A stretch of DNA of 63,488 nt, taken from contig JAYMSP010000258.1 in NCBI GenBank assembly GCA_036897095.1, forward strand, positions 1-63,488. The letters are read 5' to 3'. The stretch is from Plantago elongata (taxonomy: Eukaryota > Streptophyta > Magnoliopsida > Lamiales > Plantaginaceae). The position numbers were made by a program, and so were the translations under genes. Position 1 is the first letter of the stretch. Every line of letters begins with the position of its first letter. The notes beneath the pieces were generated by a model. That model was not told the DNA's origin. It worked only from the letters and a program-made list of their open reading frames with translations, and did no database searches. Shown here one piece after another: positions 1 to 10,618 of the stretch.

Positions 1-342
1 TAAGGTGAACTCAATTGTCTGTTCTAGTGAATTCTAGGTCTGAGAAAGGCCGAAGTGGACTAGTTGGAGGATTACACCACCTCCAAAAGCCACTATAACA
101 TGTTTTGTTATTTAATTGTTGCATTTACTTTCTAGCAACACACACACACACACACATTATAACTACTAAGCACATTAATGTTTATCTATCGATTAAAGTC
201 TTCTGCTCTCTAAATTTAAGTATCAAAAACCCCCAAGGTTTCTGAGAAATAGTGTTTATCGACGATTATTTTAAAATACTATTCACCCACCCCACCCCCC
301 CCCCCCTCTAGGCTTTTACCTTTGCCGTTATCTGGACCAACA
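1..342 (+). repeat. Copia LTR, copy A (5' LTR, left part outside window)
   Basis: This is the 3' part of a Sirevirus-like LTR. Base 1 aligns with about base 4080 of the LTR at 2961-4279. It carries a (CA)n run at about 137-156, a C-rich tract at about 285-306, and ends in GGACCAACA at 342, the same end as the inverted LTRs at 23015 and 27583 (which read TGTTGGTCC on the plus strand). The sequence beyond 342 is not a primer binding site but runs directly into the middle of the aORF, so gag, pol and the aORF N-terminus are deleted in this copy. Confidence 0.8.
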
Positions 343-2551
343 GTGATGATAATGATCATTTTGATGATAAAAATGATGGTCCACCTGGGACAGGTGGAAT
401 GGCAGAAGGAGAAGCCAGAACAGGTCCTCCAACTACTGAGAACTCTACTCAGTGGTATCCGCCAACATCAAATCAATCACCACATCCAGCTAATCAAGAT
501 GGTCAATCCCAACAAGATCAACAAGTCAATCCCTCTGAAGACGTTGAATCAAGAGTTGCAAAGCTCAGAGAGATGTTGGAAGAAGAGACCAAGCTCAGTC
601 AGGAGTATCAAACTCTGATTAATGCTGAACATGCCCAATTACTGATGATTGAGGTAAAAAAATTCAAGGAAAGAGCACTTCCCTTGAAGAGAAGCTAAAA
701 CAGAAGTAAGATATCGAAGTCACAGCTGCAGAGTTGGACGCTCTGGTGACCGAAGATAATGAGCATGATGCTAAGGCTGCATCAGATAGACCAACTGAGC
801 CATCTTCCTAGAGAGCCAACACCAAAGGGAAAGTGAAAATGGATGTTGAGCCTGCTCACAATGAACCGATTATATTGAGCATTGATGATTATGAAGAAAC
901 ACAAGGTATGGCACCAGAAGAGGACGAGATGCATGTATCTCATCTGAAGAGATCGCTTCTTGCTCCACATATCTTCTCATCTCCAGCCACAACTTCAAGA
1001 GATGGAAAATTCCTCGGAAGAAGCACAGTGTTTCAAGCACTCAGAGAAGAATTGGTTGTCGAAGATTCCCAGGTAATTGAATCTGTACCTTCAAACTTTA
1101 AGCCAGTTGCTAAGCTCCTACTACATAGAGCCAATAGCATAGCATTGTCTTAAAAAGACTTAGGCATTGTTAGGGATGAAGACTGCAACAATGCCAACAG
1201 AGCACTTGATGAAGCACAATCTGCTATCCTGAAGGCAGAGTCTATCTTGTGGTCAGTGGAAGAGCTAACCAAAAGGAGTAGTTACTCCTTAAAGAGAATC
1301 AAGAGCTCAAAGAAGATGTTCAGAAGTGATTCCAAGTGCACACCAACTTACAGCATAAGTTTGATTCTATGTCTCATTCTTATGTCAGTTTGAGTCAGTC
1401 ACTCATGACTATGGGGGAAGAGAGAACTACCCAGAAAGGTAGAGGACGGAAGAGAAAACAAGTGCCCTCCACAGGTCAAGTTCCAGAGCAGGACATGCCT
1501 TCTGAAGAACCAAGACCAAAGCTTCAAAGTCGAATAACTAGGGGTTCCAAGGCCCTTGTTATATCTGAAGGTACCAAGCCTTCTAAAGAAGCAAAAGAAG
1601 AAGGAGAGATCAAAGACAAGGAGGAAACATGTAAGTCTCCACTCAGGAACTTCAATGATGATGATGATGTTGAGACTGACACAAATGAGCATCCTCTTCA
1701 CAGAATGAGAAGAAGAGTGGAAAGCCTATCTGAACCTCCTATGGCTACAAAATTTACTTCTACCAGAACTCCTTCTGGAAACACCAAGTCGATCCATGGT
1801 GGATCTTCTAGCACAAACCCCAGAAAGAAAGTGGAACTGGAGAAAGGACTGAATCGAAGAATGCGTAGGAACATGCCGTTTGGTAGAGCCCAAGAGAAAG
1901 AAAAAGAAGAAAGACCAGCTGCTGCTCAGATTGAGTATGTCAAGACTAATGACAGCCAATCATCCTACATATGCATACATCTCCATAATGGATACTGGAT
2001 TCTTGAGCTACACCATTTGCAATTATAGAAGAAGTTTCCATATCCTATCTACATACAAATGATGGCATGTAGAACCAATAAGCCTACTCTGCTTAATCCT
2101 AAGAATGCTCACAAGTGGCTTAATTTTGAGGTTCATTTAAGGACTGAGGCTAAGAATAAGCCATTGGATTTAACGTCCTTATCCAAAGCCAGATGATGTA
2201 CACAAAACCAGAAAGCTGGATGGTACTTTCAACAAGTAGAACAAACTAGGTGTTCAAACCTATGAGTCATTTTATATGACAAGGGAACAATATATGGATG
2301 ACATTGCATACTGTAAAGAAATTTACAAGTATTTTGAGTTGTCTATGCTTAAGATCAACTATGATTGGGTATGGGGAAAGTACTTGTGGATGAAGAACTT
2401 TATTAAGTCTAAAAGAGACCATCTGGAAAATCATGAAGATCCTGACAGAGCTTACAAAGAAATTTGTGATTTAGCCAGAGAGACAAAGCTCTCTTTCAGA
2501 AGGTTACTTTATGAATATGCTGAAGACTGCAAGAGGGTTGATCCCCATTGA
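343..2551 (+). pseudogene. Copia extra ORF (aORF), copy A, lacking the N-terminal part
   Basis: The plus strand carries a broken reading frame, open at 399-698, 833-1153, 1336-2028 and 2276-2551, homologous segment by segment to the aORF at 10619-15370. Visible parts in order are: an acidic stretch; a Glu/Leu/Lys-rich likely coiled coil (around 540-700); a conserved block ending in 'LLLHRANSIALS' (about 1150); a basic, Ser/Pro-rich disordered region (1336-1900); and a C-terminal domain with YVKTNDSQ, NGYWILEL and a Trp/Tyr-rich end (1930-2551). In-frame stops and frameshifts separate the parts, so it is not expected to give one protein. The family function is unknown to me. Its position between pol and the 3' LTR is that of the envelope-like or extra ORF of Sireviruses. 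The host TTG1 and ABCG genes show no similarity to it. Confidence 0.65.
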
Positions 2552-2960
2552 TCCAGAAGATGAAGATGCTGAAGAACTTAAGGTTTCTGAACCTAAGTTA
2601 TTATTGAAGACATGAAGACTAGTTCTTTAGGATGTTTACTTGTAGCTTGGAATCTCATGTTGTCCTAATTAACTTTGTAGTTTTGTAATTCTGCTGACTG
2701 TATTTCATTGTAATACATCTTGTAAAAGTTATCTTATGGTTTGTAATGTTCATTCTGTAGATCATACTCTCAGAAATCATGTATAAGAAGATAATTTGTC
2801 AGCAAAGATCACTTCTTGTGATTTGATTGATGTTTAATTTTGTGCACTTAATTTATCTGATTGATCTTTTAAAAAGATTAAGTGGTGGATTGTTTTCACT
2901 TCTATGTTTGTAATAGGACATTGAGATAGTCATGGTTGACTGATCAAATAGAGGGAAATT
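2552..2960 (+). other. 3' non-coding tail of Copia copy A with polypurine tract
   Basis: This non-coding stretch lies between the end of the aORF and the 3' LTR. Its inverted equivalents are at 6209-6600 and 15415-15791, and its last 170 bases recur at 24395-24564. A polypurine tract (AGAGGGAAATT, about 2950-2960) directly precedes the LTR start TGTTAGGAAT, as required for plus-strand priming. No other gene is seen. Confidence 0.7.
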
Positions 2961-4279
2961 TGTTAGGAATATCTTTTAGTATTTTTGATCAATCACCATA
3001 TGACTTATCCTTAGTACAGAAAGGTGACTAGTACTCTTAGTTCACTTGAACATTGTAAAAGAGAAAATTGCTTAGTATGTTAGCCTAGTTGAACTTGTAA
3101 TATGATTATTAGGTCTCTGAATGTAATTTTATATTTTGAGAAGGCCATGAAGAAGGATCCTAGCAACGGAGCTTAATCGAAGATTTGAAGACTGAAGATT
3201 GCACAAGTTTATTGAAGACACAAGGGATTAGTCTCCTCAGATTGACTATGTTTAGAATGCGTATTGTGTAATGCATTTGGCATGATACACCTCTCTGAAT
3301 ATATGACATCAACGAGTTAAGGAGCATGCTAGCTTTCATAAAGGCTCCTGTATTCGTTGAGACTACTAGAAAAGAAATAGTACATTGGATTAATTACATC
3401 GACTGAAGAGTCGATCCAGCAAGCCCTCTCTGTAAAATCAGAAAGTGACGTGTGAGTACTTATTTCGAGATGTTAAAGGATTGAATTTTGAGAAGGTCTA
3501 ACAGATACTATTCAAACGACTCTCAAATTCATCTACAAATAACACCACTTAGAAGCTGAGAAATACATACACACTACTACACACGAACACCACTTATACT
3601 TTCAAGTATTCCGTCAAGCATTCATACTACAATTCTCCAAGCTCACTGTTGCGACTATACAACTCGAAGAATCACTAGTAGTTATAAGTGTCCTGAACCT
3701 TAACAAGAGTTTGATTATCTGTGAAAGAGTTGAACACTCAGACACCCTTTCTGAAGTTCATTCTCCAGAACGGATATCAACACTTGGGTCAGAAAGGAGA
3801 TACCTACCATATATTGAACAAGTATATTAAGTAGTGTAATCTCTTCGAGCTCTTTGTTATAATAGCTATGAAGTTATTTTAAGAGTAGCCTGACAACAAC
3901 ATATAACCAACACCATCAAGGCGTTGAGTATAGAAAGTACTTGGTTTGAGAAATCAAGGATAAGCTCTAAGGTTATCGTGAGTACAGGAAGTACTTGGCT
4001 TTAGAAGCTAGGGAACAACTTAGGGGGAACATTTGGTTGGGAACCATTTGTTTGTAGGGATCTTAGAATAGGATACATTGTAAGGAGAATTCAATTATCT
4101 GTTATAGTGAATTCCAAGTCTCAGAAAAGCCGAAGTGGATTAGTTGGAGGATTATGACTTTTCGAGATACCACTATAAGTTTTTGTGTTATTTACATATT
4201 GCATTTACATTCCAGGATCACACACACACACACACACACACACATTATTACTGCAAAGCATATTTATGTTTATCTATCG
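2961..4279 (+). repeat. Copia LTR, copy A (3' LTR, truncated at its 3' end)
   Basis: The LTR starts TGTTAGGAATATC, right after a polypurine tract. It contains (CA)n at about 4217-4245. Similarity to the other copies stops at about 4279, so the last 150 or so bases, including the C-rich tract and the CCAACA end, are missing. Beyond this point the sequence switches to a minus-oriented pol fragment. Confidence 0.8.
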
Positions 4280-4956
4280 CCCGTGTCCACTTAATAAATT
4301 TTAGCAAGTTATTTACATACGTCAGTATTCTTGTGTGAGAAAATACAGTCTTTGGACTTATCATTTTGAGAACTGCATTTTGTCTTATGTTTGTTATCAT
4401 AAAAATGGTAACAATACAAAACCCTAGGCATGTTTGACTCTCAGAAATTGTACTAATGTAGAATTTATGTTCCCCCACATTATGTGACTATACGGAGATC
4501 TAAGTCCACTTCTCAGAACTAAGAAGTTGTATACCTTTCAGTCTTTCTAGATACCCAATCCTGAAACAACAAACCTTTCTGAGTGTCTATCCTCATAAAC
4601 TCATTTTGCATCACTTCTTTTGCAAATAAGTTATCTTAATATCTGTTTCAGATACTTGTTTCCTTTTCTTATTTTCTCACTCAAAACTTTAGAGAATTAG
4701 AACTTTTCAGTTCTTTGGTAACTCCATTAACCCAAGACTAAGTCTTAAGGTCAAGAATCTACTTTCCTAGAGAGGCTTAGTGAAGATATCTACAAGTTGA
4801 TCTTCTGTACCAACATTTAGAATCTCTATATTGCCTTTCTCCACATGGTCTCTGATGAAGTGGTGTCTAACATCAATGTGCTTAGTTCTAGCATGGAACT
4901 TGGGATTCTGAGTAATCACAATAGCACTTGTGTTGTCAGAGAAACTGGGAGTTTTC
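4280..4956 (-). pseudogene. Fragment of Copia pol 3' end (RNase H tail) and pol-aORF spacer
   Basis: Read on the minus strand, 4956-4740 matches the C-terminal RNase H region of the element at 17209-17682. 4740-4340 matches the spacer that follows pol at 16990-17208. LTR copy B abuts the RNase H fragment at 4956/4957 with no gag or upstream pol, as if an LTR had recombined or been deleted directly onto the end of pol. The fragment contains stops and is not functional. Confidence 0.6.
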
Positions 4957-6208
4957 TATTGGTCCAGATAACAGCAAAGGAAAAGACTAGAGGGGGGGGG
5001 GTGTAGGTGAATAGTATTTTCAAACTTTCATCGATAAACAATATTTCTCATAAACTGGTAGGCTTCTGATACATAGATTCAGAGAGCGAAAGACTTTAAG
5101 CGATAGATAAACGTAAATGTGTTTTGCAGTAATAATGTGTGTGTGTGTGTTACACTAGAATGTAAGTATAATAAAGTAAATAACACAACAATTTATAGTG
5201 GTATCTGGAGGTGGCGTAATCCTCCAACTAGTCCACTTAGGCCTTTTTGAGACATGGAATTCACTAGAACAGACAATTGAGTTCACCTTACAATAAGTCC
5301 TATTCTAAGATCCCTACAAATAAGTGGTTACCAACCAAATGTTCCCCCTGAGTTTTTCCCTAACTTCTCGAGCCAAGTACTTCATGTACTCAAGATAAAC
5401 TTGGAGCTTTTCCTTGATTTCCCTAACCAATTACTTCATGTATTCGATGCCTAGATGGTGTTGGTTATATGATGATGGTCAGGTAAGCTTCTCTTATAGC
5501 TTTTTAGCTATGATTTCAGAGAGCTTGAAGAGCTTACACTACTTAATATACTTGTTCAGTATATGGTAGGTTTCTCCTTTCTGACCCAAATGTTGGTATC
5601 CATTCTGGAGAATGAGCTTCAGAAAGGTATCCAAAAGTTCAACTCTTTCACGAATAACAAACACTTGTTATCGGTTCAGGACACTTAGAACTACTAGTTA
5701 TTCTTCGAGCTTGATGGTCGCAACAGTAAGATTGGAGAATGGTAGTATGAATGCTTGAGAGAATAATTTCTTGATATGAAGTATGAACGTAGTTCGTGTG
5801 TGTATTTCTCAGCTTCTAAGTGGTAATATTTATAGATGAGTTTGAGAGTCGTTTGAATAGTATTCGTTAGACCTTCTCGGAATTCAATCCGTTGTTATCT
5901 CGAAATAAGTACTCAGAAGTCCCCTTCTCATTTTTCAAAGAGGACTAGCCTTGATCGACTTTTCAGTCGGTGTAGTCTTCAAATCTTCGATTAAAATCCA
6001 TTGCTAGGATCCTTCATCATGACTTTCTCAAAAAATTAAATTAAATTCAGAGACCTAATAATCCTAATACAAGTTTAAATAGACTAAACTACTAACTGAT
6101 TTCCTCTTTTACAATGTTCAAGTGAACTAAGAGTACTAGCCACCTTTCTGTACTAAAGATAAGTCATATGGTGATTGATCAAAAAAATATTAACAGATAT
6201 TCTTAACA
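4957..6208 (-). repeat. Copia LTR, copy B
   Basis: This is an inverted copy of the same LTR family (about 1252 bp). On the plus strand it starts TATTGGTCC (a decayed TGTTGGTCC), has a G-rich run at about 4991-5000 and (GT)n at about 5137-5152, and ends TTCTTAACA at 6208. The sequence just above 6208 is, on the minus strand, the tract AAAAGTGGGAAATT, a polypurine tract. The LTR is therefore the 3' LTR of the minus-oriented block extending up to about 9600. Confidence 0.8.
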
Positions 6209-9200
6209 AATTTCCCACTTTTTGATCAGTCAATCATCACTATCTTAAAGTCTTATTATAAACATGGAAGTCAAAACAATCCACCATTTAATCATTTCAA
6301 ATGATATTAAATCAGATAAATTAAGTCCAGAAAGTAAACAGCAACCAAATCACAAGTAGTGATCGTTGTTGACAAGTTATCTTCTTATAAATGGTTTCTG
6401 AGAGTATGATCTTCAGAAAGAACTATTATAGAGCATTAGATAACTTTTACAAGATGTATTACAATGAAATACAGTCAGAAGATTTACAAAATTACTAAGT
6501 AAATTAGGACAACAGGAGAATCCAAGCTCCAAGTGAACATCCTAACAAAACTAGTCTTCAAGTCTTCAAAATGAACTTAGGTTCAGAAACCTTAAGTTCT
6601 TCAGCATCTCCTCTGGATCAATGGGTGTCAACCCTCCTGCAGTCTTCAGCATATTCATAAAGTAACCTTCTGACAGAGAGTTCTATCTTTCTATAAGCTT
6701 TGTCAGGATTATCTTTGTGTTTTTCAATAAATTCTTCATTTGTTTTGATGAAGTTCTTGACCCATATATATATTTACCCCATATCCATGCATGGTTTATC
6801 TTCAACAGTGACAACTGATGCTACTTGTAAATTTCTTCCCAAGTACACTATGTCATCCAGGTATTGTTCCTTCGTCATATAAAATGATTCATAAGGTTCA
6901 ACTCCTAGTTTGTTCTGTTTGCTGAGAGTACCATCACATTTTCTTGTCTAATGCACAACATCTGGCTTGGGATAATGACATATAAATTCCAATGGCTTCT
7001 TCATAGCCTCAGTCCTTATGTGAACCTCAAAATCAAGCCACTTGTGAGCATTCTTCAGATTATGCAGAGTAGGCTTGTTGGTTCTCCATGCCATCAATTG
7101 CTTGTGGATAGGATCTGGAAACTTCTTGTTCAATAGAAGATGTTGTAGCTCAAGTATCCCATAACCATTTTGGAGATGTATGCATCTATGAGCTGATTGG
7201 CAATCATTGGTTTTGACATACTCAATATGGACAACAGTTGGTTTCTCTTGTTCTTTATCTTGAACACTACCAAACTGTAAGTCCCGCCCTTTTTCGTTCA
7301 GACTTGTCTCCAGTTCTACTTGCTTTCTAGGTTTTGTGCTGGATGATCCACCTTGGTTCGACTTGGGGTTTCCAGAAGGAGTCCTGGCAGATATTGGATT
7401 AGCAGCCAGAGAGGTTCAGGTAGGCTTTCCACTCTTCTTCTCTTGTGAAGTGGATGCTCATTTGTATCAGTCTCATCATCATCATCATAGAAGTTTTTTA
7501 TTGGACACTTACAGTTTTCCTCCTGACCTTGGATTTCTCCATCTTCTTGTTCTTGTTTTTCTTCAGAAGGCTTGATGCCTTCATATATAAAAATGGCCTT
7601 GGAACCCCCAGTTATCATACTTCGTAGCCTTGTTCTTGGTTCTTTGGAAGGCATTTCATGTTCTGGAACTTGACTGGTGGAGGTTAATTGTTTTCTCTTC
7701 CTTCATCTACCTCTCAAAATAGGTTTATTCTCTTCCCCCATAGTTACGAGTGACTAACTCAAACTAACATAAGAATGAGAGAGTGACTCGAAGTTCTATT
7801 GCTGATTGTTGTGAACTTGGACAAGTTTCTGAACTTCTGATCTGAGCTCTTGATTCTATTTAAGGAGTGTCTGCTCCTTTTGGTTCATCTCTTGATTCTA
7901 TTCTGTTGGCAATGTTTCAGTCTTCATCCTGAACCATGCCTAGATCCTTCTGAGAAAGTGCAATGCTAGTGGCTCTATGTAGCAAGAGCTTAGCAATCGG
8001 CTTGAGGTCAGTAGGTACAGGTGAAAGTACCTGGAAATCTCCAGAAACTAAGTCATTTCTGAGTGTAGCAAACACAGTACTTGTTCCGAGGAATTTTCAA
8101 TCTTTGGAAGTAACAGTTGGTGATTAGAAGATATTGGAGCAAGAAGTTCTCTTTTCAAGTGAGAGAGAAGAATTGCATCCTCTTCTGGAGCCATATCATA
8201 TGCCTCATCATCGACAGTGCTCACAAGTATGTGATCATTCTGAGTGGGCTCATCAACCAATTTCTCTATACCTTTGGTGCTAGCTTTCTGAGATGATGGT
8301 TCATGTGGTCTATCTGATGCAGCCTTAGCACCATGCTCTGTATCGTCTGTCACCACAGCGTCCAACTCTATAGCCGTGGCATCGATATATTTCTTCAATT
8401 GTAACTTTTTAGCAAGGAGCGCCTTCTCCTTAGCATTTTATGCCTCAATCTTCAGTAATTGGGCTTATTTTTCTTCAACCAGAGCTTGATACTATAGATT
8501 AAACTTAGTCTCTTCATCCAACATTTCCTTGAGTTTAGCAACTCTGGATTCAACAGCCTTATGTTCTTCACAGGGGTCGGCTTGTTGATTTTGCTCATTT
8601 GCATTATGTTGGGTTTGTTGATCTTGTTGGTCAGCTGGAGGTGGTGATTATTGTGATGTTGGTGGATACCACTGAGTAGAGTCCTCAGCAGTTGGAGTTT
8701 CTGTTCCGGCATCTCCTTGTGACATACCACCAGTCCCTGGCAAAGGACCATCATTATTGTCATCATCAGAATGATTATCATTAACATTGTCACCGCCTTC
8801 TGGATGTTCATCAGAAGATTCTTCATCATTCTCGTCAAACTCTTCCTCTTCATCTGAAACCAAATTAATGATTGTAGGGAGGGTAATCCTCTACCCGTTT
8901 ACTTCCTCCTATTCAGAGGGATAAACTCTGAGCTTTTGGGGCAAGATGCGATTGAAAGTCATCTCCCTTTTGGTCTCTTCATTAGCATCATTGAAGGCAT
9001 CCATCAGCTTCTTCCCAACGTCATAGGTGAAGTCGTCATGCATCAACATATAGTGGGAATAATCCTCCACTGGGAACATTGCATGGACGTAATTTTCCAT
9101 ATCGAAGGCTCAAGCCCTTCTCTCTTGGTGATCAATCACTTTGGCTAGCTCCATCAAATCGATTTTTTCTGAGCTTTTGCCATTTTCTGAAGCATTTGGC

Positions 9201-9600
9201 ATGTCTATTCATTGAGATTATCTGGAAAACCTTCTTCAGATCAAGTTGGGCTTCGACATTGATCACTGGTAACACTTAAGACTGAAAGAAAGGTTTCAAG
9301 TCAGTTTTGTTCAAACATACTTGTGGTTATCTGAGAATTAGAGAAGTTTATGTTTCTGAGCATACCTGTGTATCCACACGAGGCTCATTAACTTGGACTT
9401 CTGGAGCAATAGGTGCATCAGATACCATGGTCAGAGGAGTTGTTGCATCCTCTTCAACCGTTCTTTCTGCTTGATCCTGAGAATTAAAATCAAACTTTGT
9501 TGTTTAGAAATATTCTACAGAAAGGTATTTACAAGAAATGTATTTCTGAGAGTTTCACTTACTTCTAAGTTAGGAAGCTCATAATCCATCTACTCAGAAA
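6209..9600 (-). pseudogene. Copia aORF, copy B, with 3' tail; 5' truncated
   Basis: On the minus strand this runs from about 9600 down to 6600 and is collinear with the aORF at 12700-15370. Segments are: an exon boundary at 9562 with a predicted 86-bp intron 9477-9562 (GTAAGT...CTCAG on the minus strand); a segment at 9100-8909; an acidic run at 8863-8648; a coiled-coil-like segment at about 8850-8450; a further segment at 8398-8048; a basic disordered region at 7654-7316; and a C-terminal domain at 7133-6600 including the 'MAWRTNKPTL' motif. 6209-6600 is non-coding tail. Stops and shifts break the frame. The N-terminal domain is absent because the block ends at about 9600 against a plus-oriented pol tail. 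The function is unknown, and the element is not expected to be active. Confidence 0.6.
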
Positions 9601-9607
9601 CCATGTT

Positions 9608-9690
9608 GAGAAATGCAATATAGAGATCGTAAAAGTTGGTACTGAAGATCAACTTGTCGATATCTTCACTAAGCCACTTTAGGAAAGTAT
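9608..9690 (+). pseudogene. RNase H C-terminal remnant of Copia pol, copy C
   Basis: The plus-strand frame starting at about 9608 reads HVEKCNIEI, then VGTEDQLVDIFTKPL and a stop. This matches the C-terminus of the RNase H domain of the element at 17209-17682 (HVEKGNIEI, GTEDQLADIFTKPL). It marks the left edge of a plus-oriented block whose upstream pol, gag and 5' LTR are missing. It joins the truncated minus-oriented aORF copy B at 9600-9608. Confidence 0.7.
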
Positions 9691-10618
9691 TGAAAAGAAT
9701 CGAAAAGTTCTGAATCTCTAAAAGAGTTGAGTAAGTATAATAGAAAAGAAAATATATTTCTAAAACGGGTATTCAGATAACCTAAATGAAAATAAAGGAT
9801 GCAAAGGTTTATGAGATATGAGACTCAGAAAGCCTAAGGCTATCTGGAAAAATGATTCCAGAAGAGGCAAAGTTTGTATATAGTCCATAGTACTTAAAAC
9901 TAGAACTAAACACTATGGAAAGGTCAAATATCCAATGACACCTTCTGAAAAGAGTAACTGAAGACCATATTAAGTCATGAAGTATGGGGGAACAATTAGT
10001 CCAACAAGTACAATTTATGACAGTCAAACATGTCTAGGATTTTGTGTTTTTACCATTTTAATGATAAGTAACATAAAACAAGACTTGCTATCTGAATGAA
10101 AAGACCAAAGGTTTTAGTCTCTCACACTAACATTGACTTATGGATATATATTGTCAAAATTCATTTAGTGGAAACGGGAACATTTGTTGATTAATATCAT
10201 TGTTTTATATATAATCATAGCCCTTGAAGAATAAACGTTTGATCTCAACGGGTGAAATTAAAACTAAGCAAGTAATGCCTGTTGCGAAAACAGTCATGGC
10301 CCACTTCGCATTTAATGCAAAGTAGAAATGTATACCACGCCTATGTGGTGTACACAATTATAAATACGATTAATCTATACGTATATTGTATCTATGTATC
10401 ATTTACCTGCTATATTTGAAGGATTTTGTTAAGAGACAAACACTTTTACAAAATCTGAAATTTTATCTTGCATCAAAACAACAAAAACTCTCTAAGTTTT
10501 ATGCAAATCCTTCTGTTAATCATATGTTCCTTGTTTAGTCTTCTCAAAAGATAGACTAAATTCTCTCGAATTCAAAGACTTACATAAATTACTTTACTCT
10601 CAATACTCTATATAAGAG
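9691..10618 (+). promoter_or_regulatory. Spacer between Copia pol and aORF: candidate aORF promoter and leader
   Basis: About 930 bp of A/T-rich non-coding sequence separate the end of RNase H from the aORF ATG at 10619. The last 620 bp are recognisably repeated in inverted form at 16413-16990, in front of another aORF start, and partly at 4340-4480. Shared landmarks include a short motif around 'TTTTTACCATTT' and a leader with ACAAACACTTTT. CTATATAAGAG immediately precedes the ATG. The conservation between copies and the position suggest a separate promoter or a spliced leader for the aORF. No transcript evidence is available here. Confidence 0.4.
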
